Source of the DNA: Hymenolepis diminuta
Lineage: Eukaryota > Platyhelminthes > Cestoda > Cyclophyllidea > Hymenolepididae
Assembly: GCA_900708905.1 (NCBI GenBank)
Contig: CAADRB010000020.1
Location: 759,247 to 823,246, forward strand
Length of the DNA: 64,000 nucleotides
Direction: 5' to 3'
Shown here in pieces: positions 27,401 through 37,483 of the stretch. Numbering within the stretch: the first letter of the stretch is position 1; each line of letters starts with the position of its first letter. The notes beneath the pieces were generated by a model that had not been told where the DNA came from, did not search any database, and worked only from the letters and a program-made list of their open reading frames with translations. A program made the translations under genes and the position numbers.

Positions 27401-30400
27401 TGGTATTTTTAAGCATATTTATAAAACTACACAATATTGTGGAGTCTGACAATGGCAAACATTAACCTTCACCTGAATGTATCAAATCAATCTCATTTAT
27501 GGTATAAATTTTGATAATAAGGTCATTTTTTTACTTTATAGTAAGAAAAAATAAAATAGATATGATTAACAAAATTTTAATTTATTATTGGGACATCTCG
27601 TGTCTAGCTTAACGTATTCAATGTAACATTTTGATTTTTCTTGAAGGGAATTAAAAGCAGTGCCAAAAAACAATTAAAATTTAATTTTTATCGTCTTAAA
27701 ATAATTTTTAAAATTTAAATTTGGCTCCAAAATGATGTTTCTAAATTTATCAAATAGGTAAACGTGTTATATTTAGAGATGATATTTATTTGACCAGAGT
27801 TATGAAAATTATCGGTCATTGCAATTCTCACAATATTTAAGATTTTATATTTAAATTATTAATAATCAAATGTTATATATTATGAAAAGACAAATAAAAA
27901 CCGCAGTCTTTTTTTGTTGCTGTCGATTAATTACACTCCGACAGAATTTGAATTTAACTGATTCCATATAAATACCATAGGCCACAGAAAATGTAGTTTC
28001 CATAATTTCTGAACAAAAATTATCCTAAAATTTTGTTTCCTTCTAAAGATCGTGCGTCATTCTCTTATTTTTTCTCTTATTGTGCAAATAAATATTTTTA
28101 GGTTCTTAAATTGAAATTCAGGTAAATTTCTGAAAGTTGAACTCCACATTTGTATGACTCACCAGAACGTAAGGCAAATTTTAGGAAAATGGGAGAATTC
28201 AATTTTAGCTGAAAATTATAGTATACCATTGATATATCTTATTTTTATTAAAAATGTAAGTGTCTGAAGTGTTGATTTCTGACCTAACTTAATGTTTACC
28301 TATTATCCATGAGAACGAAAAACGATAACTTTTATTCGTGGCAGTGCACCCTAAAATGGAGAGTTCTAAATAGTCCAATGAGGTGTTAATGGAAACTTTG
28401 CAATTCAGCCCAATGGATTTTATTCATTGGAAAATGTCTAACATTCTACATTTGAAATAACGGGACATGCTCTCAGGAAAATGCACATTCGCTAGAACCA
28501 GAGCATATTAGTCAATTAATAAATCTCTTCTATTTTCCATAAAAATATTCATCCACTTGCCTAATTTATTCAGGAATGAATATTTTTATTACTTTTATTA
28601 TAACTTAATAACCAAGCCAAATTATTCTCATTGGCATATTTTAAATGGGAGGTTTAGTCAATTGAACAACTTTGAGAAAGACCTATCCTCACCAATTAAT
28701 GATTTAATTCTTTTATTTATCATTCTTTTTAATGGAAATAAACAGCCGTTTTGAACTCTTCTCCTATAGTTATGTATAAACCCTGTTGTCCATTTTATCA
28801 TCCATCACTCTTTTCATTGAAAATTCACAATTTTAATCCAACTTTCAATTTGATTATTATTTACCACTGAACAAACTTTATAAATTCGAAATTCGTATAA
28901 ATTATTGGTTTTTAATGAGTATTTCCAATTACGAATTCTAAATAACTTATTGTGATTACCTCAGTTTGATGGCACGGAATATGTCCAGAAGTGTTTTAAT
29001 ATCAGCGTTACAATTATAATCACTTGCAGTTGAACCTTTTTCATCATTCTTAGAATGCTAATTTTCGAGAAAAAGATATAATTGGGGAAGTTGGAACTAA
29101 AATTTCATTTTAAGTTTTATTCCCGTTTTACTGAATAATGCTAAATATTTATTTTGTTTGTATGAACTAACTTAAATTCTATATATTCCACATATATTTA
29201 TGAGTACAGAGCTTTTTGTCATGACAAGAACTTGTTATTTTTTCTTCTTCTGGTTGAAACATTGGTTTAGTTTTGGATTAGAAAATCAAAAATCCCTATT
29301 TTTAGACTTCTAAAGATTACTACAAAATGCTGATTGCTGCTGATTTGCTTCATATCACTATTAAATAAATGAAAGTGATAATTTCTGATAGTATTTCCGT
29401 CATTGCCACTATCAACTTTACTGAGTTTACTGAACTGCAAATTTTCTGCCCGTGATATTATTAAAATATTATGTTATTCAGAACCATTATTTTTTATGAA
29501 CTTCTTCTTATTTATATGTACATATCTGAAATAACCTATTGCGACTTTTGTATCACTAGAGAACTATTACCAATTTAACTACACCGATGAGAAGTTAAAC
29601 TTGAGACTGCGAATGAGACAGAAATCTCATTATGATCATTGTAAATCCCATATGCAGAATATAAGTTCAGATATTCAGAAGGATATTTAATTGTCCACTT
29701 AGCAACTATGGGCTATTAATTACAACCAAAAGAAGAAACTTCACAGGTTTAACCTGTACTAGTTGCCTATTTTTCGGGATCTCCAGTATTAGTATAAAGT
29801 CGGGCGGTTCTTATTTTCTACATTTTTAAATGTGCTAAGAGGATTTAATTAATGATTCTGCTTTTACTTCCTTTTATTATATCATTTCGTCACCAAAAAT
29901 AAATAAATATGTAATATTATTAAATTTGAAAACTTCCAAACGGTTAATAAAATAGGAACAGGTTTTGAAATACTCAATATTGTTGAATAAATTAAAAATT
30001 AGAATACTTAAAACTACTTAATTTTGATTTTTCTTGATTTAAAATAAAAATGCATTTGACTTTGTTAAATTAAAAATTAATTTACCTAATAGTGTTTTAC
30101 TTATAAATATATTTTAATTTTGCAGATAATTGATGAGGATTTGAGAAAAGTCAGTGGGGACTGGTTGGAGTTCTATGGGATATTGGAGGTAACAACTATT
30201 AATTATAATCTATTCAACAGATTCAAGGGGCTCTATTTATATATTTCGTGATTAAACAACATTAAAAAATTATACTCCTGAAATATTGGACCGATCTATT
30301 TATAGAAGCAATAAAATGCGCCTAAAGGAAGACATTAAAATTGTTAAATATTCAATGAATTTACCTGAAATATCTTTGAAAAAAACAATTTTTTCAAATG

Positions 30401-33400
30401 GAACTGGAACAGAGAGACATACAAGTATTGGTCAAAAGGTAGTATTAATGTCTGGACTGAAAAGATATGGTTTCAATCTATTTAAATATAATTGTGACTC
30501 AAATCCAGTAAACAACATTTAACAAAAAAGCTAAAAATCATTAGAATTTCCTATATTATACAACCGAAAACAATGACAAGCGGAATATAATTAAGAATAA
30601 ATTATTTCACATGATATCATTAATATATGCTAAGCTCCGATTCTTACAAGAGCATTCACCAATTTTCTTAAGCTAAAATTATGAAAATCTTACTAATTTT
30701 AAATAGAAATACATAAAAATAAATAGTACTTAATGAAAAAATATCCTGCGGGTCACCAAATAATGGCAATGAGGTTGACTTATTTCAAAAATTAATGAAA
30801 AGTCTTTTGGGACAAACTTTCAGCTGACAAACATTCCGTATCCGTTCTCAAGGTAATCGTTGTTGCAACTGTTTTTGTTATTTTGCCGTTAAAATTATTG
30901 ACATAATTTCTTGAAAAAAAAAATTATCTTCACACTTAATAATTTTTAGTGGTGTCATGTAAAGATCGGTGTTCTTTTTCGTGAAAACCAAAAGTACTCC
31001 ATTGGAAACTCACTTGAAATTCTGCTCCATTTGTTTTCTTATTAGCCTCATTCCTTCTCGATATTTCAAATGAACATTTTAGAGGTTGTATTCAGTATCT
31101 GTCCTTCTGCGTGTTATGATATAAATTAAAATATTTCGCCTATTCTCGAAGTAAACACTATGAGATGATTAAGAACGGATATATAAATTTGCATTTGATA
31201 TTTTGCTCTAAAAATAGAACAGTTCCAGTCGAATTATAGGTTAATGAATTTCACTGAACAATAAAATTACATAATCCAAGACTACGTTATATTGATTCAT
31301 TAAAAGACTTTTGAATGAATAAAAATGTATTATCAAGTCCTCTAAACTCTTCAAAACATAAGTCAAAATCTCATTTAATCCGAGAAGCTGAAAAGAAAAT
31401 CCATTCGAAGCTTTATTTTTTACATTCGAAATAGTTTAAATGCCTGCTTCTCGAAGAATTTGTGCAATTAAGTGTATATAAAAAGTATTATACATATGTA
31501 AACCACATATTAATTGAATTTATTTAAATTTCTCACACAAAGTATAGAAATTTTAGCATTGACATTATTAAAAATTTTCCGAAATGCTAAATGCAAAATT
31601 CGAATGAAATTATGCTTGGATCAATTTCTGCCTTTGATTCGTATAAGCGTTTGGCTTTTTCAGCTTTCAATTTCCTCTTTTCTCCCTAATGGGTTTCCAC
31701 ACGTTTCTACCGTCGTCAATGTTAAATGGTCTAGAAATTTATCTCGTTCATAAGAACTTCCATTTCAGAGTATCAATTTATCTTCTGATTTTGATGACAA
31801 ACGTGGCAGAAATATATTTTTATCATGAGAGAGTAAGAGGCATCTGACATTAAAGGTTAAAATTGCACTAGTCGACGTTATTAAACTTGAATGCGGGATG
31901 GATTCAAGTGCTTTAATTATATTCATAACCACATTCGTAAATCAGATTTAATTGAGTCTTGTATCTGCGCTTAGTAAATTAATGTGTAATAGTTAGAAAT
32001 GTAATCTGAAAACTAGTTATTAACTCAGTATTAATTTAATTCAGTTTAATTTAATGAGCATGAATAAGGTTTCAAAATTACAATTATTAAAAAACTATCA
32101 TTTGACTATTCCAGTCCAGCTTTTTCTTAGTTATTTAAATTAGCCTTTGATCAAATTAAATTTATTAGATTATTTTAGTATCATACACATTTTGATTAAA
32201 GATTTTTATTTAAAAACTTCATTGAGAAATAAACTATTGAGAAAGCTAATAAGATTCCTGATAGCTATTTAATTACACTTCTTCTCTTCAATCGTAGGCG
32301 ACATATACACAGATAAAAGTAATTCTTTTAAATTTTATTACTTTTATTTCAAAGTTGATATCAAGTGGTTTTATCGTAATACCCTACTAACCAAAATTAC
32401 TTTCCAAATCTGAATAATAATAATAACAATATTTAAGTATTTAATAAAAACCAATGTATATAAATAATTATTAGCGAATTAAATCAATTGCTAAATGTGT
32501 TGGGCAATTCAGACAAGCATTTATTTTCACCACGTATTCGTAACAAATGACGAAATATTTTTACCATTTATTATACTCTATTAAATCCATATAAAATTTC
32601 CATATCATGTTTTTACTTAATGCTACGATTAAAAATAGATGTTGATAAATAGAATAAATGCAATGGATTGTCCTCAGTTCATTTTATCCATGTTAACTGG
32701 ACTACCAATCAAGTTTACTTTAAAGTAGCTCTAATCTAAATACAATGAGACAAAGTTTATATCTGAATGAGTGAAGGCTTTAATGTATCTTTTTAAATTT
32801 ACTGATCCACCGGGATACCAAAATAGGAGTAACGGAAGTGGTAGTGTATTGAGCATTTGTGAATACAGGAGAGAGTAGCGGGAAGGAAATTGATCGTAGG
32901 ATGTGGTGGGCTATGTTATACATCAAAATACTGTGTGAGAAATGCGTTTTGACAGAGTGGCTTAAACGTTGCACAACCACCAAATATTAATTCAATGTTG
33001 ACACCATTTTAATATGACTGGCAGTGAAAATATGGTCAAGCAAAGCTATACGTCATTACAGTGCACGTACCAGAAAATGCAGTGAAGTTCTAAAAATTGT
33101 TGATTTGATTGATTTGGGCAGTTTTTATGAAAGAAATTGCTAATACGCATAAAGTTATTTGTCTCCGTTTTAACTAACGTAGGCACATTTGATTCATTAA
33201 TAAAATGTAAAAATTTTAATTTTTTAGTAACATATTTAAGAATTAATTTAATTTGACTTAAATGGTTCTGAGAAAAAATGACTAAGAAAATCTATGAATA
33301 TAAGACTAATAGCACGTTATTTGATAATTAAATGCCTAGTGCTTTATTCACAATTATTACTATGATGTCGAATCACTCTCGTTATCTACAAAAGTGCGGA

Positions 33401-36400
33401 AGTAGGTGGATATGGGTGTAAGAAATTGTCCTTCCGGCGATAACTGTTTCCAAGACCTATCCCCTTCAAATTATCCCTTTAAATATACGAAGAATATTTG
33501 AATATTTTTAATATTAACTTTTTCATTTGAGTAAAAAATTTTGTGTTAATCTAAATCAAGCAGCAGTTCTATCTAAAAGGCTCCTGAAACAAGCTACCAT
33601 CGAATTTTTCCAGCTAAAAATACTTAAATTTACGTCTATTCTGATGTAAACGTTGGACTTACAAAATTTTTCAGAGTAAAAATAATGTGGCTGATCGTGT
33701 TTTAAACGGTAGAAAGAATAACTGCGAGGTGTTGTGTTGTAATAAATTTGCCCACGTCCCTTCGAAAATTAAAAATGAAAAACTAAGCCAATAATATTTT
33801 AAAATTTAAGTTTTCAGTTTATTTTTGTTTGAAAGACTAAAGATAGAAAAGTGAATTTTAATATATAAATAATTTAAAACGTTTCATTTCGTGCAACCAT
33901 AGAATGAATTATCGCAAAGGCTTTAAAATTGAACCCCTGTACCAGTTTTAATATAGATGTAAATACCAGACACCCAAAATATTATATTTTAAAAAAAACA
34001 ATTTTATGTATTTCACATGCTAATATGTTTCATAAAAAATGCAATTTATCAACATTTCTATACAATAATTGAGATATTTCCAAATTATATAAAATAAATA
34101 CCAACTGGTCGATGTAGTTTAGCATTTTATGCTTGCCTAATGCGTGAGGAAAATGGGGACCAGATATTATCAAGCACCAGTTATTTGACGATCAAAAGTA
34201 AAAATTTATGTTGGCTCCTCATATTTACTCCATATCTACTAGGTACTGTTTTAAACATTTATGTATGAAAATTTTTAAATACATTTTATAGACTAAATTG
34301 GCGCCTGTGTTACTTGTATTCTGTTTCATTTGTAAATGCTTTGCAACTCAAGGCCACCTAAAGTCTTAATCCTACCGAATCACATATAATTAGTAAAATT
34401 TTGTAGACTCAGGAAGTGCGTAGATGATATAGTATCATTATACTTAGTTCGAAGGAAAGATCCACAAGAACTGTTAAACTAGACAAATGCTTATAGAACG
34501 TGTATTATATATTCTGCCGATGCCCTCTCAAATATCCACTGTGAGCCACAAGAAGGCAAAATCCAATCAGCAGAAGTAGGTAAAATTGCATGCTTTATTC
34601 GTCTCCATCTTTTCTCCAAATTTGACTAAAGTGTATTTTAGAGGTTTCCCTACTAATAAGAACTCTCCACCAAGCACAAATGCGCACATGCAAAACTTAA
34701 AAAAAAAAACATTTCAAGCGATATTTAAGCCATAAACTTAGGACAATTAAAAAATATTTATATTTCAGTTCACCTTCAAAATAAAAGTTTTAAGAAAAGG
34801 AAATCAACAGTGTTGATAAAATACAAATTCTAAGGGTTTTACTGCTACAAGTGCATTCATTCATTTTGATCAAAATATGATTACAAAAGGACTTTCAACT
34901 GCAAAATGTGTCTCACGAATGACTTTGATGTTCTTTTTCGTTAAAGTGATTAATTCAAAAAGTAAACATATGTTTTAAACACACAACGGCATGTTTCCTC
35001 CGTTTAATATATGAACCATAAGACACAAATGTTCTCTTTTCCTATCGAAACGCCTTAAGAACTGTTTCCTGCGTCTTATGAATTAAATTTAAGTCTTCTA
35101 ATCGTTTCGAACTTTCACACACCATGTAGGTCAGCTGTTAATAGAATTTAGTTTAGACGGCCACATTAAACATGCGTAGGTAAGCATATTGCATTCTAAA
35201 AGTTACCTGAGTGACAATTTACAATACAATGCATATAACGCAGAACAAGTGTAAATTGCACAATAAATAATTCTCTTACAAAGTCTAATTAATTTTCTTG
35301 GTAAAGGCAGTTTCTGTTAAGTCAACATAAAAATTGCTGTCAGTGTTTATATTTTCATCTTCTGGGGGTTTTAAATTTCGCATAAAAATAAAAGTGGAAT
35401 AAACTCTAAATTCAATAAATCGCATTTGGCCATCGATAGAGTATTACCTGCATTCCTATAACAATTTCCGTGATACGAAGCATGTTTGACTGAACTAATT
35501 TAACAGAAAGAACGCGCCAAAATTTGTTATATTTAGGATGTTTGGCATCTTTTTTGCTAATGTACAATATGATGAAAGTTATTTAAAAAATAATTTATCT
35601 TGAGAATTTCTAGCTTAAGGCTACACCTCAAAATATTCCAAATAGCACAAGTCATTTCCTCATCAAATGCAGAAGATATCATTATTCTCTACTTGATGCA
35701 ATTTCAAAAATTATGTTCAATACGACATTTTCAAGTATTTACAAATTAAAATGATTCAAATTTACTTGAACTAAAGAAGACTTGTCAACGTAATTGCTTG
35801 GAACGTAATTTGGCAACTAGTGGAGAGTATTTCATCACCTGACACAATTTAGTATTTTTGAAGGACAAATAATGACAGATTAAAATTGTCGAGTCAAAGT
35901 TTTATCATTTATCGTCTACAAAAATGAATTTTGTTTTAAGACTATCTGCTCCAGTTAATATTTCCTCTTTTGAAAGTCCTAATGTACATTTTAATAATTA
36001 CCAATGAAGATGTTCCAACTCGTCTCAATTTTACAGTAGCTTGATCGGTTTATTTAAATCTGATATGCTAATTAAAATTTCCTTATATGGTATAATACAA
36101 AAACATTCATTTATAAAATGACATTAAAACTTTTAAAATACCAGTTTCAAACCCATATATGTACTTACTATGGTATTTATTTTACTTTAAGAATGGACAT
36201 TTTTTCTTGAATTAGTGAATTAATGCTTCATTTAAAAATGTTTGAAGGTTATTTAGTTCTGGCGACTACTAATAATCACCCAAAGCTTGAATTTATTAAG
36301 CTGGTCGCTGTAAAATTTAGCGATATGTCACTCTTACGAAAAAAATCGTATGGATACCAAACATATTATTATAATTAAGAAAAATTTTCCTATTTTTATC

Positions 36401-37483
36401 TTCCAAGTGAATAAATTTATTTTAAAATGGGGAAAGTGAACATAGGTTTATTGCTTATTGCTAGTCCACTTTTACAGTCACACGGTTTAATGTTACGAGT
36501 TTATTTTTCAAATGCATTCTCATCCGCGCAATGAAGAGTTAAAATGACTTCTCATTTAATAAATTGATTTAAAATATATAATTATATGTAAAACCAAGTG
36601 CAAAGAATAATGAAATAAGCTATCTTAAAAATCAATTTTCCTTAATATTTAACAAATAATAATCCTAAAGAAAAAGAAAACTATGTTAAATAAATTCATA
36701 AAATAAATGAAGAAAATGAACACTTAACAGCTCCTATACCACTCAATATTTTAATGCAGATAATAAAATTATCGTTTAATTATGCTCACCATTTGAATTA
36801 AGTAACGCTACATAGGTCCAACCATATCTCTGCAGTAGCGAAACAATAACTTCTATTTGCAAATTATCAGATGGCACAACTCTCAAGAAGTACTTATATT
36901 CTGCTCTATTACTCAAATCCGCAGCAGTGGCAGAGTAGCCAATTTGTGGAATTTGAAAAATCTGGAGAACTTGATGAACCTGTTTAGTCATCTCACTAGA
37001 TCCCGGTCCGATGAGGGCCGCAATAGGAATTTCAATACTGCTGGGATCAACACCTTTAGGCAAACACTTCTCATTAGATCCATTTGTCATTTTCAAACAA
37101 TCTGAGTATTCCTTGTATATAAATGCATTTCGTATAAAGTCCATACATTGCTCCAAAGCAATGGGCCCATACCAACAGCTATCTCTTGCGTCCAGACCAA
37201 TTTTAATTCCCGGTAGGATATTCTCATTCTCATTAATCTCCTGAATACTGCGTATGAGCATTTCTAGTCGCTGGATTCCATATTGCTCTCGAACACTCCC
37301 ACACTGCCTTGAGAAAGCTGTCACCACTGTCGGCTGTTCGTGGATAGGAAACAAGGCACCGATCATAATATCCCCTGGGATTCTGACCTTCGGTTTTTCG
37401 TAAAGAGCCCCATAGGGAGTCGATTGAAATTCACTGGCTGTAAAGAAGAAAAATACAATCCAGATCCATGGGGAAAGACCCAT
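3365..37483 (-). CDS. mGluR: Metabotropic glutamate receptor gene, 11 coding exons, 1041 aa predicted
   Basis: This is a class C G-protein-coupled receptor of the metabotropic glutamate family, which binds extracellular glutamate at the plasma membrane and signals through heterotrimeric G proteins. The spliced coding exons are 36790-37483, 26885-27137, 21226-21485, 19627-19879, 17135-17333, 14947-15073, 8717-9118, 5761-5922, 5143-5485, 3783-4086 and 3365-3493, joined on the minus strand (3126 nt). All introns are GT..AG and every junction keeps frame. Domain order is signal peptide (about 1-20), bilobed ligand-binding domain (about 35-510), nine-Cys domain (543-597), 7TM (about 613-860) and tail (860-1041). 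Aligned to mGluR1 from memory, the glutamate contacts Y74, R78, S165, T188, D208, Y236, D318, R323 and K409 correspond to Y68, R72, S163, T186, D206, Y234, D317, R322 and K417, all unchanged. By eye the ligand domain is closest to group I (mGluR1/5). Whether it is orthologous to insect mGluR or to mangetout needs a tree. Splice sites were predicted by eye; no transcript was seen. Confidence 0.93.
3783..4086 (-). CDS. mGluR: mGluR exon 10: cytoplasmic tail
   Basis: This exon encodes residues 898-999, a hydrophilic, Ser/Lys/Gln-rich tail of low complexity with no domain I recognise. The acceptor TTTATTACAG|A completes the split codon left by exon 9. The donor is ACAACG|GTATGC at the end of a KKTT run and leaves phase 0, which exon 11 requires. 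Reading through the donor would add five residues and then stop, a second possible short form. PPQLK (992-996) is not the Homer-binding PPxxF of mGluR1/5. Confidence 0.72.
4087..5142 (-). other. mGluR intron 9 (1.06 kb)
   Basis: No supported feature. Retention would use the TAA at its first bases. A 128-codon minus-strand open frame at 4446-4832 lacks family similarity and is treated as chance. Confidence 0.75.
5143..5485 (-). CDS. mGluR: mGluR exon 9: TM5 end, TM6, TM7, proximal tail
   Basis: This exon encodes residues 784-898 in part. KTRNLPQNFNEAKFIGFTMY (792-811) is the third-loop and TM6 signature. TTCVLWLAVIPVY (812-824) is TM6 and SVSASIALVILFFPK (839-853) is TM7. After it comes YIILCRPDKN and ASFTTAKDIRCHIG (867-880), resembling the proximal tail of mGluR1/5. 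The acceptor is CAATTTTAG|CT. The donor AAGAA|GTAAGA overlaps an in-frame TAA at 5139-5141, so unspliced transcript would end at residue 898. Confidence 0.94.
5761..5922 (-). CDS. mGluR: mGluR exon 8: TM4/TM5 and extracellular loop 2
   Basis: This exon encodes residues 730-784 in part and has no long open frame of its own; I found it from conservation and phase. VEILAVTIMFILEPP (734-748) corresponds to the family segment ending in MEPP. Extracellular loop 2 then carries a CC doublet (764-765) where vertebrate mGluRs have a single Cys. RGTVIPLTFPIFLI (770-783) is TM5. The acceptor is TTTTCTCTAG|CT and the donor is TTAATAG|GTTTGT. Phases match exons 7 and 9 exactly. Confidence 0.9.
7070..7330 (+). 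repeat. Dispersed repeat family B, copy 2 (mGluR intron 7)
   Basis: It has the same ordered blocks as 380-640 (CTCGCTATGTATTGCTCACC, TGACCGCGAAAC, GTTAAGACGCGTAATTC) and the same orientation on the + strand. Confidence 0.5.
8183..8502 (+). repeat. 320-bp perfect inverted repeat, arm 1 (in mGluR intron 7)
   Basis: The reverse complement of 44926-45245 matches this segment base for base when compared line by line, with no indel or mismatch over 320 bp. On the 5' side similarity continues for 24 bp (8159-8182) with 7 mismatches, all transitions. On the 3' side it stops abruptly after 8502. There is no recognisable coding potential. It is most simply two copies of an unclassified transposable element, one very recent or homogenised. 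Confidence 0.95.
8717..9118 (-). CDS. mGluR: mGluR exon 7: linker and TM1-TM4
   Basis: This exon encodes residues 596-730 in part. C597 is the last cysteine of the Cys-rich domain. TM1 lies at about 613-635, followed by HRDTAVVKASTREL (636-649), the family's first intracellular loop and TM2 entry. C676 in CALQR is the TM3 cysteine that bridges to extracellular loop 2. ALVTKTNRIARIL (693-705) is the second-loop signature. RFLSTSAQLVI (717-727) enters TM4/5. The acceptor is TTCTTTTTAG|GG and the donor is TGGAG|GTATGT. Direct joining to exon 6 restores an uninterrupted family alignment. Confidence 0.95.
10827..10856 (+). repeat. (TA)n microsatellite
   Basis: An uninterrupted TA run of about ten units, followed by CATATATAC, in mGluR intron 6. 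Confidence 0.9.
13404..13754 (-). CDS. Candidate symmetric cassette exon inside mGluR intron 6, or exonised repeat
   Basis: On the minus strand 117 codons run open here, which is unlikely by chance in such A+T-rich DNA, and base composition is less A+T-rich than the surrounding intron. The segment is bounded by a good acceptor (TTTTTTCGTTCTCTTAATCTAG|TA) and a weaker donor (GATAG|GTTAGC). Its length is 351 nt and both ends are phase 1, exactly what is needed between exons 6 and 7. Inclusion would insert 117 residues between the Cys-rich domain and TM1. I do not recognise the peptide (it includes GRLLESEVTMPIDAHLC and GSRIQFFIVAPTEYLPLP). No insertion of this kind is known to me in mGluRs, so an exonised or intronic transposon fragment, such as an LTR, is an equal alternative. 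Confidence 0.3.
14665..14905 (+). repeat. Dispersed repeat family A, copy 3 (mGluR intron 6)
   Basis: CTCTGCTCAGTCTAGACAGAGAC and CTCTCGTTCTTCTGATTCTGGAAG match the two other family A copies; the middle is diverged. The first quoted block is seen at about 14671. Confidence 0.35.
14947..15073 (-). CDS. mGluR: mGluR exon 6: Cys-rich domain core
   Basis: This short exon (residues 554-596 in part) carries C562, C563, C566, C569, C581 and C584 in the pattern CCWICQPCKPNE...TCEPC, the hallmark of the mGluR NCD3G domain that couples ligand-domain closure to the membrane helices. With C543, C547 and C597 from adjacent exons it makes the canonical nine cysteines. A sequon is at N578. The acceptor is TTTTTTTCAG|ATA and the donor is AAAGCAG|GTGAGC. 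Confidence 0.93.
15074..17134 (-). other. mGluR intron 5 (2.1 kb)
   Basis: Contains the family B repeat copy at 15320-15560; otherwise nothing recognised. Confidence 0.85.
15320..15560 (+). repeat. Dispersed repeat family B, copy 3 (mGluR intron 5)
   Basis: GTGTATTGCGCACCTACTGA and GACAGTTTCGCAGCG match the copy at 7070-7330, again followed by a C/T-rich tail. It is more diverged than the other two. Confidence 0.4.
17135..17333 (-). CDS. mGluR: mGluR exon 5: end of ligand domain and start of Cys-rich domain
   Basis: This exon encodes residues 487-553. YDLMNYQ (488-494) matches the YDIMN segment of mGluR1. YVQIGRWRGGRL (507-518) is the last strand region of the ligand domain. CSEPC (543-547) opens the cysteine-rich domain. 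A sequon is at N534. The acceptor is TTCTGCAG|C and the donor is TCGAAG|GTGCCT, leaving phase 0, which exon 6 also uses. Confidence 0.92.
17334..19626 (-). other. mGluR intron 4 (2.3 kb)
   Basis: No supported feature. A mixed-composition patch lies at about 19200-19440. Confidence 0.85.
19627..19879 (-). CDS. mGluR: mGluR exon 4: ligand domain, glutamate contact K417
   Basis: This exon encodes residues 403-487 in part. FDQDNK (412-417) aligns with the family segment VQDSK, placing K417 at mGluR1 K409, which contacts the side-chain carboxylate of glutamate. AIY (424-426), the Cys pair C440 and C448, PING (453-456) and SFDENGD (477-483) follow in family order. A sequon is at N455. The acceptor is TATTGCTAG|GG and the donor is GCGAG|GTGAGT. 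Confidence 0.92.
19880..21225 (-). other. mGluR intron 3 (1.35 kb)
   Basis: No supported feature; short open frames only. Confidence 0.85.
21226..21485 (-). CDS. mGluR: mGluR exon 3: lower lobe, glutamate contacts D317 and R322
   Basis: This exon encodes residues 316-403 in part. It reads IGTDGWSDRSD across the junction, so D317 and R322 match mGluR1 D318 and R323, which contact the ligand. SIKLHSP (348-354) and INPWFPEFW (374-382) followed by FNCR (386-389) are family signatures. A sequon is at N391. The acceptor is TTTTTTATAG|T and the donor is ACCG|GTACGT; phases fit both neighbours. Confidence 0.93.
21486..26884 (-). other. mGluR intron 2 (5.4 kb)
   Basis: Non-coding and A+T-rich. Less A+T-rich patches at about 22380-22600 and 22990-23240 look like repeat fragments. 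The first keeps a minus-strand frame open for about 55 codons, not recognised. Confidence 0.85.
26885..27137 (-). CDS. mGluR: mGluR exon 2: hinge and lower lobe of ligand domain
   Basis: This exon encodes residues 232-316 in part and continues NG|IYGDRG from exon 1. The acceptor is TTTTTTCGAAG|GA and the donor is GGAAC|GTAAGT. Y234 aligns with mGluR1 Y236, and C252 with the cysteine that bridges to the nine-Cys domain. The CFCQGETVGGLL motif (287-298) matches CFCEGMTVRGLL of mGluR1/5, with Gln in place of the Glu (mGluR1 E292). Entry phase is 1 and exit phase is 2, consistent with the neighbouring exons. Confidence 0.93.
27138..36789 (-). other. mGluR intron 1 (9.65 kb)
   Basis: Very A+T-rich with short, scattered open frames. 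It holds the plus-strand exon-like segment at 30126-30188 and a less A+T-rich patch at about 32790-32990 resembling the window's C/T-rich repeat tails in antisense. Nothing else is recognised. Confidence 0.85.
30126..30188 (+). other. Speculative 63-nt exon-like segment on the opposite strand in mGluR intron 1
   Basis: A good acceptor (ATATTTTAATTTTGCAG) and a donor (GGAG|GTAACA) flank 63 bases. Only one of three frames is open, reading ATA to GAG as 21 codons that include LRKVSGDWLEFY. The length is a multiple of 3. No companion exon was identified on the plus strand, so it may be chance. Confidence 0.2.
36790..37483 (-). CDS. mGluR: mGluR exon 1: signal peptide and upper lobe of ligand domain
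   Basis: This exon encodes residues 1-231 plus the first base of codon 232. The ATG at 37483 has A at -3 and an in-frame TGA at 37508-37510 upstream, which supports this start. A hydrophobic stretch at residues 6-17 is a signal peptide. Family motifs are IGALFPIH (41-48), CG.VREQYGIQR (61-72), DSCWYGPIALEQ (101-112), GPGSS (159-163), YSAT (183-186) and YKYFLRVVPSD (196-206). Glutamate contacts Y68, R72, S163, T186 and D206 are present, with W104 at the mGluR1 W110 position. An N-glycosylation sequon is at N134. The donor reads AATG|GTGAGC. Promoter and 5' UTR exons were not identified. Confidence 0.95.
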
